This document shows positions 1-11,197 of a DNA stretch of 64,000 nucleotides, piece by piece. Under the pieces are notes generated by a model. That model was not told the DNA's origin. It did no database searches and saw only the letters and a list, made by a program, of their open reading frames with translations. The position numbers were made by a program, and so were the translations under genes. The stretch comes from Atkinsonella hypoxylon (lineage: Eukaryota; Ascomycota; Sordariomycetes; Hypocreales; Clavicipitaceae): positions 1 through 64,000 of the forward strand of contig JFHB01000110.1 of NCBI GenBank assembly GCA_000729835.1, in the 5' to 3' direction. How positions within the stretch are numbered: the first letter of the stretch is position 1; every line of letters begins with the position of its first letter.

Positions 1-1800
1 TTTTTCTATAGAAATTAGTAAGTAAATTAGTAGAATTAGAGAAGAATTAATTAATAAAATTAGTAGATTATAGAGAGAATTAAACAATAAAATTGCTACT
101 CTTTAGGTAGAGTAATAATACTTAGCCTAGAAAATAGAGACTATACTTAAGCCTTAGAATAAATATAATAAGTAATACTATACTTAATAAGGCTTCTAGC
201 TTAAGAATTATAGGTAAAGAGCTTTTAATTCTTATTTACCTCTAAAAGATAACTAAAACTAAAAGTAAGGTTAAAAGTAACCCTTAAGTAAAGGAAACTA
301 TATAATATAGAGATACTTTAAACACTTTAGTACTTTTCTAAAAGAGTAAAAGCTACTATAATTTCTAAAGAATCTATTAGAGCAATACTTTAATAGTAAA
401 GCTAAGAAAAGCTAAGATACTAAAAAAGGCTAGAATTAAGCATTTAGTAACTTTAAATATTAGTATATAAATTAATAAGCACTATACTATATTAAAAACA
501 ATAATCTCTAGCTAAATTTAGTAAATAAAAGGCTAAATCTATATTAAGAGCAAAATAACTAAAGTATATATAGTTTTAAACCCTTAAAGAATAAATAGAT
601 TCTATATAGAAAATTACTAATATTAGTTACTTTAAACTCTTTAATAATAGAAATATCTATAAGCTATTTTTATATAAAGGAAAGTATACTATTTTCTATA
701 ATATAGAGCTATAGATTTAAGCTATTAAAGACTACTATAGCTATAGTGCAATTAATACCTAAGAAGCTATTTATATTAAGCTCTAAACTCTCTTTAAAGG
801 GAATACATTAATATAGTATAAGTAGTATTTAGATTACTATAAAAAAGCAGCTATTTTTAGCAGTTTAAACTCTATTTATACTACTATTTATAAAGAATTT
901 AGTATATAGATCTAGAATACAATAATATAGCTAGATTTAGCTAAGTTTATAGAGTAAAATATAATTAAAGAAAAATTATTTAGGGAATTTACCTCTAAAG
1001 TATTTTAATATATCTATATAAATAGTAAAACTACTAATCTTTAGCTTCTTTTAAAACTCTATTATAAGCTATACTTAAGATTATAATAGCTATACTTAAT
1101 TCTAATAGTAAAAAACCTAAGATCTATATATATTACTATAGTAAATAATAAGGTTAAGGATCTATAAGAATGTTTAAAAGATCTAGAAAAACAATAAAAA
1201 TTAGAAGAATATAAGGAAAGTACTAATACTTACTATACTTAAAGTAAATTTAATAGTAAGAACTCTAAAAATAATAAAGTAGCTTAAGGTAACTAAGCTA
1301 ATTAGAATAAAAGTAATAGTTAATTTTAGTTTTAACCTTTATTCTATAAAAATTACTAGAATAATTATCCTTAATACCTACTATAAAACTAAAGGAATTA
1401 GCTGCTAAAAGAGTAGTAACTTTAGCTTTAGTAAAACTAAAATTTAGGGGCTAGCTAGAATTATTAGCTAAAGCTATAGTATTTTTAGCAGCTTTAATGT
1501 TTTTAATAATAAAGCTTACTATAGAATAATAAGAAATATACCTATATAATAACGTTTAAAGATAAATTTAACTAAAAAGACTATAAAAAGTATCTTAAAA
1601 GCTATAAATACTAGCTAATAGAAGAAGGTAAAACAGTTAATACTAATAAGCTACTAACTAGCTTAAAATTTAACTTTATTAAAACCTATTTTACTAAAAG
1701 TAAAGAAAAGTAAAAGAAGAAAGTTTAAATAAAGGTAAACTAAAAGGATTTATAGAGAATTTAAATAGAGTAAGTAGTTAAAGTAGTTATAAAGCTATAG
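1..1800 (+). pseudogene. gag-region remnant of A1
   Basis: This is the A1 counterpart of A2 46906-48700, lying between the 5' LTR and the protease. Reading through TAG and TAA as former glutamine or tryptophan codons gives a long charged stretch near the start with heptad-like spacing (positions about 10-110) and a glutamine/asparagine-rich stretch at about 1320-1490. I cannot point to an intact zinc knuckle. The gag assignment rests on position upstream of protease, not on a recognised domain. It is not translatable as it stands. Confidence 0.6.
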
Positions 1801-2264
1801 ATTATTAAATTTAGTATTTTAAAGTTAAATTTCTTTCTAAAGATTTCTATTTAATTCTATAATAAAGAACTATTATATTAGATCTACCTAAATACTAAAA
1901 CCTCTTTAGTGCTAGTTAATAAAGTATAGTTAACTTAGTTTAGTTAAAATATAAAATAGGTAAAGATAGAGCTAAAACTAGTTACTAAAGTGCAGTTATC
2001 CTTCTATATCTCTAAAACAGCTATATTTAACTTCTACATCCCTAGATCTATATATAGTATACCTATAATTAGCTATTTTATAGTTATAGCTAATGTAATA
2101 AGTAACTTAGGACTAAAGCTCCTTCTAGGTTTAACCTTTCTCTATAATTATAGTGTAAAAATTAATTTTATTTGCTTTAAAGCTACTATTAGGTCTATTT
2201 ATAATATAGTTATAGAAATAGGTATCTTTTAACTAATTTTAAAGATTCTACATTAGAATATAAC
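1800..2264 (+). pseudogene. aspartic protease remnant of A1 gag-pol
   Basis: A retroviral-type aspartic protease. The active-site triplet lies at 1891-1899 and now reads Asn-Thr-Lys where the family has Asp-Thr/Ser-Gly; both changes fit G-to-A. The second hallmark, a Leu-Leu-Gly-Leu-x-Phe-Leu motif, lies in the same frame at about 2110-2150, inside an open stretch of 80 codons (1990-2232). Its role would have been to cut the Gag-Pol polyprotein inside the particle. It is dead: the catalytic Asp is lost and stops lie upstream in the frame. The frame continues into the solo-LTR insertion at 2365. Confidence 0.75.
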
Positions 2265-2364
2265 AGCAGTATAAGCTATAATAATTCCGCTAAAGTTATA
2301 GAAATATATTCTAGTTAAATAGAAGGAGGTACTAGCTAATAAGAAGGCTACTGCCTACTATATA

Positions 2365-3059
2365 TGTTAAAAATAAGCTACCCTATATAGCCTATTTTTA
2401 TGCCTACTAGTTGCTCTATCACGTGACCCTCTTTTGGTTATATTATGTTAATTTTTAGTAGAGATATTGCTGTTACTAGATGCAAACATCTGGATTTAAC
2501 TAAGGCAAAGTTGCCTAACCTATAGTCGGCTTTAACAGCGTTTTTCTCCACAACTAGCAGTAGTAGAAATTCAAGAAGTATACTAATCGAAAGCTAAGAA
2601 TTAGGGCTTTCTAATAGTATAATTGTTGGGTAGGGTTGCTTATAAGGGTTTTTTCCTATTAGTGGAAATTGTTAAATTGTGCACGTAGGTTTCTCGTTTG
2701 TATAGCTGTAAGTCGATTTTTTTGTTTTTATATAGTAAATCTTTTTGCGGAAATTATAAAGTAGCCTATAAGCCCCTTCTAGCGACTACAGCCTGCCGAT
2801 ATAGTTAAAGGGTCTATAAAGGACTAGAAAGATTTAAGATCCTACCCTTACTAACTTATTCGTTACAGCGCTCTCAATATAAAGATACTACTATTACAGT
2901 TATCTATTGCCTCTACGTGATCTATACTATACACTACAGCTTAATTTAGGCCGCTGCTGCTTCTACTACGTGATAATTGCTAGGAGCAATTATAGGTGCT
3001 AAATATAAGAGACCACTACCCTCTTCTATCTAGTCCTGTAATCCCTATTATTTTTAATA
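2365..3059 (+). repeat. Solo LTR of copia family B in A1
   Basis: 695 bp. It starts TGTTAAAAATAAGC and ends ...TTTTTAATA, the mutated form of the usual ...TTTTCAA(C/T)A end of family B LTRs. The 5-bp target duplication ATATA is at 2360-2364 and 3060-3064. The matching place in A2 (around 49268) has a single ATATA and no insertion, which proves the boundaries. No internal region remains, so this is an LTR left by recombination between the two LTRs of a full element. It carries the CTCTTTTGGTTAT-type sequence near its start, as B2 and B7 do, but lacks their CTAGTTGC duplication. Confidence 0.95.
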
Positions 3060-3064
3060 ATATA

Positions 3065-4110
3065 TACTTAAAGTTTAAGCTTATTCTAGATATATTACTT
3101 AGTACAACTAACTAGAAGCAAATAGTAGCCTATAACTATTTAGATAAATTTATTATAATCTAGAAAAATTAAAAGGTTATTTATCTTTAGTATAATAAAG
3201 AACTTAAGGTTAACTATATAATTATAAACCTATTTAATTTATATATATATTTTTCTAAGAATATTACGCCTAATAATAGTCTATTGCTTGCTAAAGATTA
3301 TAAAATATAGAAAGAAGGTAATAGTAGTAGATTTAACCTTAAGAAAGTTAATAATAGTATTTTTATATATAAAATCTCTTATTTTAAGGATGTACTATAT
3401 ATTTATAATAAATATAAAGTTAAGGTAGAAAACTTAAACCTAAATATTATAGCTAAACTTATTAACTTAATAGATAAATATAATATTTATTGTAATAGAG
3501 GTATTATTTCTATACTAAAAGACTAGTATATAAGAGTAGATCTAGTAAATAAATAGTAGAAGCAGCTAAAATCTATTTAAATTTACTTACTAAGAGCTAA
3601 AGATAAAGCTAAATTAGATAAAGTTTATAATAAGCTATATTTAAGGAGAAAAATATTATATTTAAATAACTTAGCAGCTATAGCCTACTTAGCCTTTATA
3701 GTGTAAATTAAAACCTTAATAGAAAGAAAAGAATAAGTTATAGTTAATATAAAGCTGCTTAATAGTGTAGTAATACTAAATATATACTCTTTACTAGATT
3801 AATTAAATATTATAGTAGATATATATAGTAAGAAGATGTTTTTACTCTTTAATATATTAGGGTTTTTTTACTAGCTTTCTATAAGATAAAAGCACTAATT
3901 TTATATAGTAGTAATATTAAAATAAGAATTAAAAGTATTAAATATAGCGCTTATAGGCTTTAAGAATATATTAGCTTTTACTTAATAGTATATAGACTAA
4001 TTATTTTAAAAGCATTAATATTTTATGTAAATCTATATTAATAACATTATTATATTCTTTAACTCTACTAAGAACTACCTTATATACCTTAATATAGTCT
4101 TATTAATTCT
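3065..4110 (+). pseudogene. Reverse transcriptase (5' part) remnant of A1
   Basis: Continuation of A1 pol after the solo LTR. It covers the linker behind the protease and the fingers and palm of a Ty3/gypsy reverse transcriptase. The catalytic motif of the Tyr-x-Asp-Asp type is at 4034-4045, where both aspartates now read Asn (AAT AAC at 4040-4045), followed by Ile-Ile-Ile-Phe. The frame stops at 4110 (flank ATTCT at 4106-4110) where the B1 3' LTR begins. In A2 the same place runs on without a break through ATTCTAGAG, giving the empty site. Confidence 0.85.
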
Positions 4111-4821
4111 TATTGAAAATAATAGGGATTATAGAACTAGATATCTAAGAGGGTAGTAGTCTCTTAGATTTAGCACCTGTAATTGCTCCTAGCAATTATC
4201 ACGTAGTAGAAGCAGCAGCGGCCTAAATCAAGCTGTAGTATATAATATAGATTACGTAGAGGCAGTAGATAACTATAATAATAGTAGTATTTTATATTGA
4301 GAGCGCTATAACGAATAAGTTAGTGAGGGTAGAATCTTAAATCTTTCTAGTCCCTTATAGACCTACTAACTATATTAGCGGGCTATAGTTGCTAAAAAGG
4401 GCTTATAGGCTACTTTATAATTTCCGCAAAAAGATTTACTATATAAAAACAAAAAAATCAACTTACAGCTATATAAACGAGACGCTTATATGTATAATTT
4501 AACAAATTTTACTAATAACAAGTAACCCTTATAAGCAACTCTATCTAATAATTATACTATTAAATAGCCCTAATTCTTAGCTTTTAAATAGTATACTTCT
4601 TAAATTTCTACTATTACTAGTTATAGAGAAAATCGCTGTTAAAGTTAACTATAGGTTAGGCAACTTTACCTTAGTCAATTCTAGATGTTTTGCATCTAGT
4701 AACAGCGATATCTCTACTAAAAATTAACGTAATAAGACCTAGTTAGGGTTACGTAATAGAGCAACTAATAGGCAACTAGTAAGCATAAAAATAGGCTATA
4801 TAGGGTAGCTTATTTTTAACA
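4111..4821 (-). repeat. 3' LTR of B1
   Basis: 711 bp, read on the minus strand. The plus strand starts TATTGAAAATAATAGG and ends TTATTTTTAACA, followed directly by the polypurine tract (CTCCCTCTAGA on this strand). It belongs to the LTR subtype with ACCTAGTTAGGGT and a duplicated GCAACTA.TAG block near the 5' LTR start. Outer flank is ATTCT. Confidence 0.93.
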
Positions 4822-5548
4822 CTCCCTCTAGAAATGTAAGAAGTAACTAGTTCTATAAGCAACTTAGCTCCTTTAAAGGATATCTAAGTTAGAATTAACT
4901 AACAAAATATAGTACTAATAACAGAACTAAAATAACATAACTAATTCCAGCAATTCCAGGGTAGTTATAGTTGAATATAACTAGTTATTGTTAATTGTTT
5001 TTATTGTTTTCGATTTTTAACTGTTTTTTGTTGCTTTTCGATTTTTTAAGTGTTTTTGTTGCTTTTATAAGCTAGCTAGAAAGCTCTAGTAACTTAATAA
5101 ATTGTTAATGCTTTTAAATAGCAAGAGGCTTAGTTAGGCTATCTACTAGCATCTAATTTATATTAATATAACTAACCTTAGCTATACCTTTACGAATCTT
5201 TTCCCTAATGTAGTTAAACTTCAAAAGGGTGTGCTTAGTTCTACTATACAACGTTAGGTTGTAAGCAGTAACTATAGCGCCTTAATTATTACACCTAATA
5301 GGAATAGAAGGGGTTAAAGGCAGCTTTATCTCCTTAAAAAGGCTGTAGAGCTACTCTAATTCCCTAATAGCTTTAGATAATGCATTAGATTCTGCTTCTA
5401 AAGTGGAAAGAGCAATAGTACTAGCTTTCTTCGATTTCCAGCTAATAGGTCCACTAGCTAGCTTATATAGATAAGTATAGGTTGATTTAGAAGAGACTTT
5501 ATTACCAGCAAAATCGCTATTGCAATAACCAAGGAGGGTCTTAAGTAC
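4822..5548 (-). pseudogene. RNase H / pol C-terminus of B1
   Basis: Minus-strand copia RNase H, the last domain of Gag-Pol, which removes the RNA template during cDNA synthesis. An open stretch at 5351-5548 keeps the landmarks of the copia family: Asp in Cys-Asn-Ser-Asp-Phe-Ala, the Gly-Pro-Ile-Ser-Trp-Lys-Ser-Lys-Lys block, and Leu-Ser-Thr-Leu-Glu-Ala-Glu. Downstream, the Glu-Leu-Glu-Trp site has become a TAG stop, while B4 keeps TGG there. The reading frame should end near 4985 after a lysine-rich tail. It is cut at 5548 by element E (duplication AGTAC) and resumes at 11541. Confidence 0.9.
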
Positions 5549-5886
5549 TGTAACGGTCACAAGCCCTTAGCACAATGCCTTATTGTTATCTGTTACCTTA
5601 ATATTAAGGTGTTCTAAGTTAGCTACTTTATTAGCGCTAGCTTAAGCTATAGAACCTTAGGTCTTCTTTAGAAGAACCTTAGACTATTGTAGAACAACGT
5701 TAGACTGTTAGATATACAGGATGTAGCTCTACTTTAGGGTGTTAACTCTACTAGGGTTTATTAATCTTATAGCCCTTAGGCACCTATAGAGGCTTTACCT
5801 CCTTTTTCCTCCTTTTCTCTCTATTTTAAAGTCTTTATTAATAGAGCTTAATAAGACTATTTAATCTTTCCTTTATAGCTATAATA
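5549..5886 (+). repeat. 5' LTR of E
   Basis: 338 bp, TGTAACGGTCAC...GCTATAATA. The outer (left) edge keeps unmutated CpA/TpG sites such as GGTCACAAG and CACAATGCC, while the inner (right) edge reads GTCTTTATTAATAG and TTTATAGCTATAATA. The same places in the 3' LTR show the opposite pattern. The T-rich run CTCCTTTTTCCTCC at about 5810 is shared by both LTRs. Confidence 0.95.
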
Positions 5887-5889
5887 TTA

Positions 5890-7270
5890 CTTTAAGATTG
5901 CTGTTTTTATTTACTGCTTAAGCAATAAATAAATATAGACTTCTACTCTTTATTTTACCTATATTAGCTATTTTAATAAGAAAAAGAATTATATAGATTT
6001 ATATATATAATTATAAGAAGAACTATATACTTAGTAAGCTTTAAGATAAAAGAGCTAAAAGTTTAAGAAAATAGTTCTAAAGAACTTAGGCTTAACTTAG
6101 AAAAAAACTCTAGCTTAATATTATTTAAGTTAAAAGATAATCCTAAAGAACCTAGATTAAAAGAAGATTAACCTAAAGCTATAGATAAAGATTTAGAATA
6201 TATAAAAGAACTTCTTTAAGTATTAAAAGAAAGTAATATTAAAATTACTTAACTAAAAGAAGAATAATAGTTTTAAAGAGAATATAGTTATAGTATAACT
6301 CTAGCTAATAGCGTTTTTAGTTTAACGTTTAAGCTAGTAAAGAAAGCTACTATTAAAGCTTTTTAACTATTTAATTCTAATAGTAATATAGATACCTTTA
6401 ACCTTTATTACAATAAAAAAGTAAAAAAGGTAGAAACTAATCCCTTAATCTTTAATAGTAAGTTAAGTAAAGGCTTTAATGCTTAAGTTAATAGAGTAGC
6501 TAATAAAATTATAGAAGATATTAAAGTCTTTAAAACTAAATGTAGTTATATAACTATTATCTATTTAGCTATATTTAGTGCTACTACTAATCTTTTAGAG
6601 TTTTAATATAGTAAAACCTTAATAAATCCCTTTAGAAACTCTACTAAAATAATTACTACTTTTACTGCTATATATTAAGACTTTAATAAAGCTATATATA
6701 CTTATAAAGCCCTTTAGGATATAGTTTATAACCCTCTTAATAAGAACATTAATATATATATTAGTTAGATTAATAAGCTTATAGATAAGGCTAATATTCT
6801 AGTAAGTAAAAGAAAGAGTGTACTTTATAAGTATATCTTTACTTACCTAAACTCTACTTTATTAATAGAGTTTAAAGACTTTAACGTTAGCTATAAGGTA
6901 TTTTCTAGTTATATAGCTAATATAGCGTTAGCCTATAAGTAAATTGCTAAAGAACGCTAATAGAAAAGGAAAGAACTTAACGTTAAAAAGGCCTATAAAG
7001 CTATTAAAAAAGAACTTTACTATTCTACTAAAACTACTAGAAGTAGCTATAAATTACTAGAAATTAGGAATTCTTTCTATAAAAGAGAGTAAATATTAGC
7101 TAAAGGCTAATACTTTAATTATAAAGAAAAAGAATACTTTACCTATAACTACTTTAATAGAAAAAAGGTTACTGCTGCTAGAAAAGTAATAAAAGAAGAA
7201 AAGAAATCTTAGTTTTTTAGTTTATCTTCTAATTTAAAAAACTAAAAGTACTACTAGAAGTTTTTATAGT
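5890..7270 (+). pseudogene. gag of chromovirus E with erased zinc knuckle
   Basis: Degenerate Gag frame in frame 1 of the plus strand (codon starts such as 7111). It begins with a lysine/glutamate-rich stretch (about 6040-6300) that resembles the coiled-coil start of many gypsy Gag proteins. A CCHC zinc knuckle can be located at 7111-7152 by its spacing (x2, x4, x4), but all four metal ligands read Tyr: the three cysteines by TGY to TAY and the histidine by CAC to TAC. The role would have been packaging of the element RNA. Pol lies in another frame (codon start 8142), so Pol was made either by frameshifting or from a separate frame. Confidence 0.8.
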
Positions 7271-9110
7271 AGTTAAGATACTATAGGTAGCTAGAATTAG
7301 TAATAAAAACCTAAATTTATTTATAATTCCTATATAGTTATAGTTATATAGATTAGAATTTAAGATTTAAGCTTTATATAATATAGAAGTAAATATTTTA
7401 TTGCTAGTTAGCTGCTAAGTAGCTAAGTAGGCTAAGAAGTTATTAGAATAGGTTCTTAAGAAGCTATTAATGCCTATATCTTTATTTAATTATTGTAATT
7501 AAAGTGCTAAAAAAGTTACTTACTTAGTTAAAGGAATAATAAAGCTAAATAAATAATAATTTATTAAGCAGAAGTTCTATATTACTAATATAGGTTATAA
7601 TATATTTATTAGTTAAAAGTAGCTAGCAGCCTAGGATATTTAGTTATATCCCTAAAGCAAGAGAATTATATAGTTAAAGAATTAACTTAACAATATAAAA
7701 TTCTTATTAGCTATAATACTAAACCTATAAAAGAAAAAAGCTAATTCTATAGTTTAAAAAGATACTTTATAATATAATTAAAGAATAAACAATTAAATTA
7801 ATTAAGAAAAGTATTTAATCTATTAGATTCTAAAACGCTTAAATCCTTAAGAAGAGATTACTTTAACTCTAAAGGAAGATTTAACTAAACCTTTAGTTAA
7901 TATAATAGAGCTATAAGCTTAAATTAAAGCTAATCTCTATTAATTACAATAGAAGAAGTTATAAATACTTAATAAAGCTATTACCTTTATTAATTAAATA
8001 GTTTTACTACTTATAGTTAGTCTTTAAGCCCTTAGAGTATAAGTATAGTAGAAGATATATATAGGTAAAACTATTCTCTTCTATAAGAATAAAGACCTAA
8101 AGTATATTAAGTTAGTAAAAAAGTTAATTTCTTTATAGTTAGTGTATTTAAAAGAATTCTTTTTAAAGAAAGCTACTATAGTGTTACTACCTAGCTACTT
8201 TAGTTATAATATTATATTAAAATTAGCTAAACTATTATTAAGTTTCTCTTTTATATATAGAACTCCTCTTAGATGCCTTCTCTTAGAAAAGAAAGCTATT
8301 AAAGAACTATTAGAAGCTAGATTAATTAAACTCTATATAGCTAATAAACCTATATTAAATGTTTTTACTCTAAAACCTTACTTTAGTAAGAGGTATTTCT
8401 ACTAAGATTATTAATAAATTAATAACTTTCTAAAGCCTTAATTAGTTTCTACTTTAAACATTAAAGAAACTATTACTAATTACTAATAAGCTAAAAGAAT
8501 AAGTAAGATTAATGTTATTAAAGCTTTTAATTAAATATTAATTAAAGTAAACTCTTAATACTTAACTGCCTTTTAGACTTACTAAGGAATATTTTAGTAG
8601 AAAGTACTTCCCTTTAGATTAAAAGTTAAACTAACTTAGTAGCAGTTATTTATTAACGCTTAACTTAATAAATTACTTAACCTCTTTACTAGTGCTTATA
8701 CTAATAATATTTTAATCTATATAGATAATAAAGTAGAAAAGGTTTATTAGTCTTAAGTTAAAGAAGTTATTTACTAATTATATAAAGCTAATCTTTAAGG
8801 TAATATTAAGAAATCCTAGTTTAATATAAAAAGTATTAATTACCTAAGTATAATAATTAAAGTTAAAAAAGGTATATAAATTAATCTAGCTAAAATTAAA
8901 GCTATTACTAGCTAAAAGATTAAAGATCTAACTTCTAAGACTACACTAAGATTCTTCCTTAAGTTATATAATTATATCTATATATTCTATAGTTATTCTA
9001 GCAATATAGTAGAACTACTAAATTACTTACTTAAGAAAGATATAATATTTGTTATTAAACTAGAATAATAATAAACATTTAATCTAATAAAGAAATTAGC
9101 TACTTAAGCA
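7271..9110 (+). pseudogene. Protease region and reverse transcriptase of E
   Basis: The stretch 7271-8100 lies where a gypsy element has its protease, but I see no convincing Asp-Ser/Thr-Gly triplet. Reverse transcriptase is clear from about 8150: an open stretch (8142-8405) carries the usual start of the domain (Lys-Ala-Ile-Lys-Glu-Leu-Leu-Glu-Ala-x-Leu-Ile), and the catalytic Tyr-x-Asp-Asp motif is at 8718-8729, now Asp-Asn because GAY became AAT. Thumb and connection follow to about 9110. It is not functional, with many TAA/TAG in frame. Confidence 0.85.
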
Positions 9111-9530
9111 CCTATATTAGCTTTCTTTTAACCTAGTAGGAAAACCTAAGTAAAGACTAATGCTTTTTATAATGCTATAGAAGAAGTAATTATATAGTTA
9201 TAAAACAACAATAAATAGAAACCTATTAGATATTTTAGTAAGACTATAACACTAGTAGAAAGAGCTTATTCTATTTAGAATTAAGAAATATTAGCTGTAG
9301 TTTAAACGTTATAGCACTTTAAACCTAAGCTACTTAGCACTTAATTCTTTATTATTACTAACTACTAAGTACTATTATATTAGTTTACTAAGAGACTACT
9401 GTTAATATATTAAGTTAAATAGGCTAATTTCTTAGCTAACTTTAATATTACTTTTTAGTATTAAAAAGGAAAAGATAATATTATTGCTAATACTTTATTA
9501 AGGAAAACTATTAATACTTTTACTATTAAA
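9110..9530 (+). pseudogene. RNase H of E
   Basis: Gypsy-type RNase H directly behind reverse transcriptase, in the same frame. Recognisable landmarks: Pro-Ile-x-Tyr-Phe-Ser-Lys-Thr at about 9220, the Glu-Arg-Ala-Tyr-Ser-Ile-x-x-x-Glu-Ile-Leu-Ala-Val block at about 9260 (holding the second acidic residue), and the Ala-Asn-Thr-Leu-Leu end near 9500, corresponding to the family's Ala-Asp-x-Leu-Ser. Acidic to amide changes (Asp to Asn) recur at former GAY codons. Confidence 0.8.
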
Positions 9531-9779
9531 GCTTAAGAAGCTTTAAACTAAACCTTTAAGATAATACTACTTAATTAAGTTAATAATATAATAATATTAA
9601 GTATATAAAAGAGACTTTAAGGATTAAACCTAGTAAACCTAATTATTAAAGAAAATAAAGAATAAGGTCTAGGTTTTTACAATAGAAAGCTAGTAGTTCT
9701 AGTTTAAACTAGTAATAGAAAGATCTTTTTATATATAGCGTTAATTTATAAAGCTTATATACTACCTATTTTTGCCTAT

Positions 9780-10470
9780 AGAGGTTAATATAAAACAATT
9801 AATCTTATTAAAAGGCAATATTAATAGTAAGAAATAAACTATAATATTTAAACCTTTATAAAGAATTATTTAAACTATAACTACAATAAACCTTACTATA
9901 ATAAAACTCTAGGCTTATTATACTCTCTACTAGTACTAAATAAAGTATAGAAGTAGGTAGTTATTAATAGTAAGAATATACCTCTAGATAAATTTAGCTA
10001 TAACTATATTTAGGTGTTTATTTGTAAATTTAGTTGCCTAATAGCTACTCTTTTAGGCTATAAGATAGATACAGTAGAAAAGATTATACAATAGTATTAT
10101 TAATATATATACTGTTTCCTTAGCTTACCTAGTGTTTAAATTAGCAATAATACTAGCCCTTTTATATTAAAGTTCCTAGAAATAATTAATAAGCTAACTA
10201 GTATAAAACATTATTATAGAAGTTCTTTATATCTATAAACCTAAAGAGCTATAAAGATTATAAATTAAGAATTAGATTAAAAACTAAGATTCTATATTAA
10301 CTAGTATTAAAGGTAGTAAAGTATTTACCTTTCTACTTTAGACTTTATATATAATATATTATAGCACTTATTGTTAAATATATATTCTCTTTAAGTATTA
10401 TTAGGTTAACTACTATAGAATCTATTAGTATTAAATAATAAACTATTTAATCTTATTAATTTAGAAAGAG
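9780..10470 (+). pseudogene. Integrase of E
   Basis: Retroviral-type integrase core. Seen in the degenerate frame: the N-terminal zinc-binding region around 9790-9890 with its His/Cys ligands largely turned to Tyr; the start of the core around 9960-10030 (Asp-x-Phe-Ser/Gly-Tyr-Asn-Tyr); the second acidic region near 10130-10160 (now Ile-Ser-Asn-Asn); and the His-Pro-x-Thr-like region near 10240. The enzyme would have joined the cDNA to the target and produced the 5-bp duplication seen for this copy. Confidence 0.75.
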
Positions 10471-10869
10471 TATAAACTACTTAAAATATTATTATATAAA
10501 TAAAGGAGGTATAAGACCTTATATAGTAAAATGTAGTTAAAGCCTAAAAGGTATAAGAGAACTAAGCTAATTAGAAAAGAAGAGAAGTTAACTTTAATAT
10601 AAGTAATAAAGTTTATATATAGAAGAAAGGCTTTATAACTTTAGCTCTAACTACTTAACTTAATTCTTAATATATTAGTCTATAGTTAATAATTAAAAAG
10701 AGAGGTTATAGCTTTATCTTAGATATTTTAGGCTAGTTTAAAGGGTTTTTATTGTTTTATATAAATAGGCTATAAAAGGCACTAATTAATCTATTGCCTT
10801 AGTAGCTAATTACACTAAAGAAACTATAAGAAATCTAAGGCTAAATAGAATATAAAGTTAACTAGGTAC

Positions 10870-11040
10870 TAGCCTTTAGATTAAAGGGTTAAAATAAGAC
10901 CTTAGAATATTAAGTTAGTTAAAAAGGTTATAACCTAGATAATTAATAGTATTTAGCAAGGAATTTAGCTAATATAGCGTTAGCTTTAGTTAAATTTTAT
11001 AAGAAGTATCTAGATGCTGTAGAACTACTAGTAAGACTAT
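10870..11040 (+). pseudogene. Chromodomain at the C-terminus of E integrase
   Basis: In frame with reverse transcriptase. The block beginning at 10905 reads Glu-Tyr-x-Val-Ser-x-Lys-Gly-Tyr-Asn-Leu-Asp-Asn, then an Arg-Asn-Leu-Ala-Asn-Ile-Ala run and a helix ending Phe-Tyr-Lys-Lys-Tyr near 11010. This is the pattern of a chromodomain: strand with Tyr-Leu-Val-x-Trp-x-Gly-Tyr, then the Glu-Asn-Leu helix. The aromatic tryptophan positions now read as TAG. In chromoviruses this domain binds histone marks and steers insertion to heterochromatin, which fits the location of this copy. Confidence 0.75.
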
Positions 11041-11197
11041 AGAAATAGTTAGTTACAGCTGCTAATAATAAAGCTGTAGTAAAATATAGCAATAACAATA
11101 TAGCTGCTAAGAATACTATAGTAAAGAGGAAAAGACCTATATAATATAGGTAAAACCTTTAATATTGTTTAATAATATTAGGTTTAAAAGAGGGTAG

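Larger units (their letters stand above)
1..4110 (+). mobile_element. Gypsy-type retrotransposon A1, partial, RIP-mutated
   Basis: Left-truncated by the window edge. It is collinear with A2 from 46906 to 50316: without the LTR inserted at 2365-3059 and its duplicated 5 bp, A1 has 3,410 bases against 3,411 in A2, and nearly all differences are C/T or G/A transitions. It holds gag-like sequence, a protease and the first part of reverse transcriptase, then is cut at 4110 by the insertion of B1. By position in A2, its 5' LTR should start about 980 bp before the window. The rest of A1 beyond B1 is not found in this window. Confidence 0.9.
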
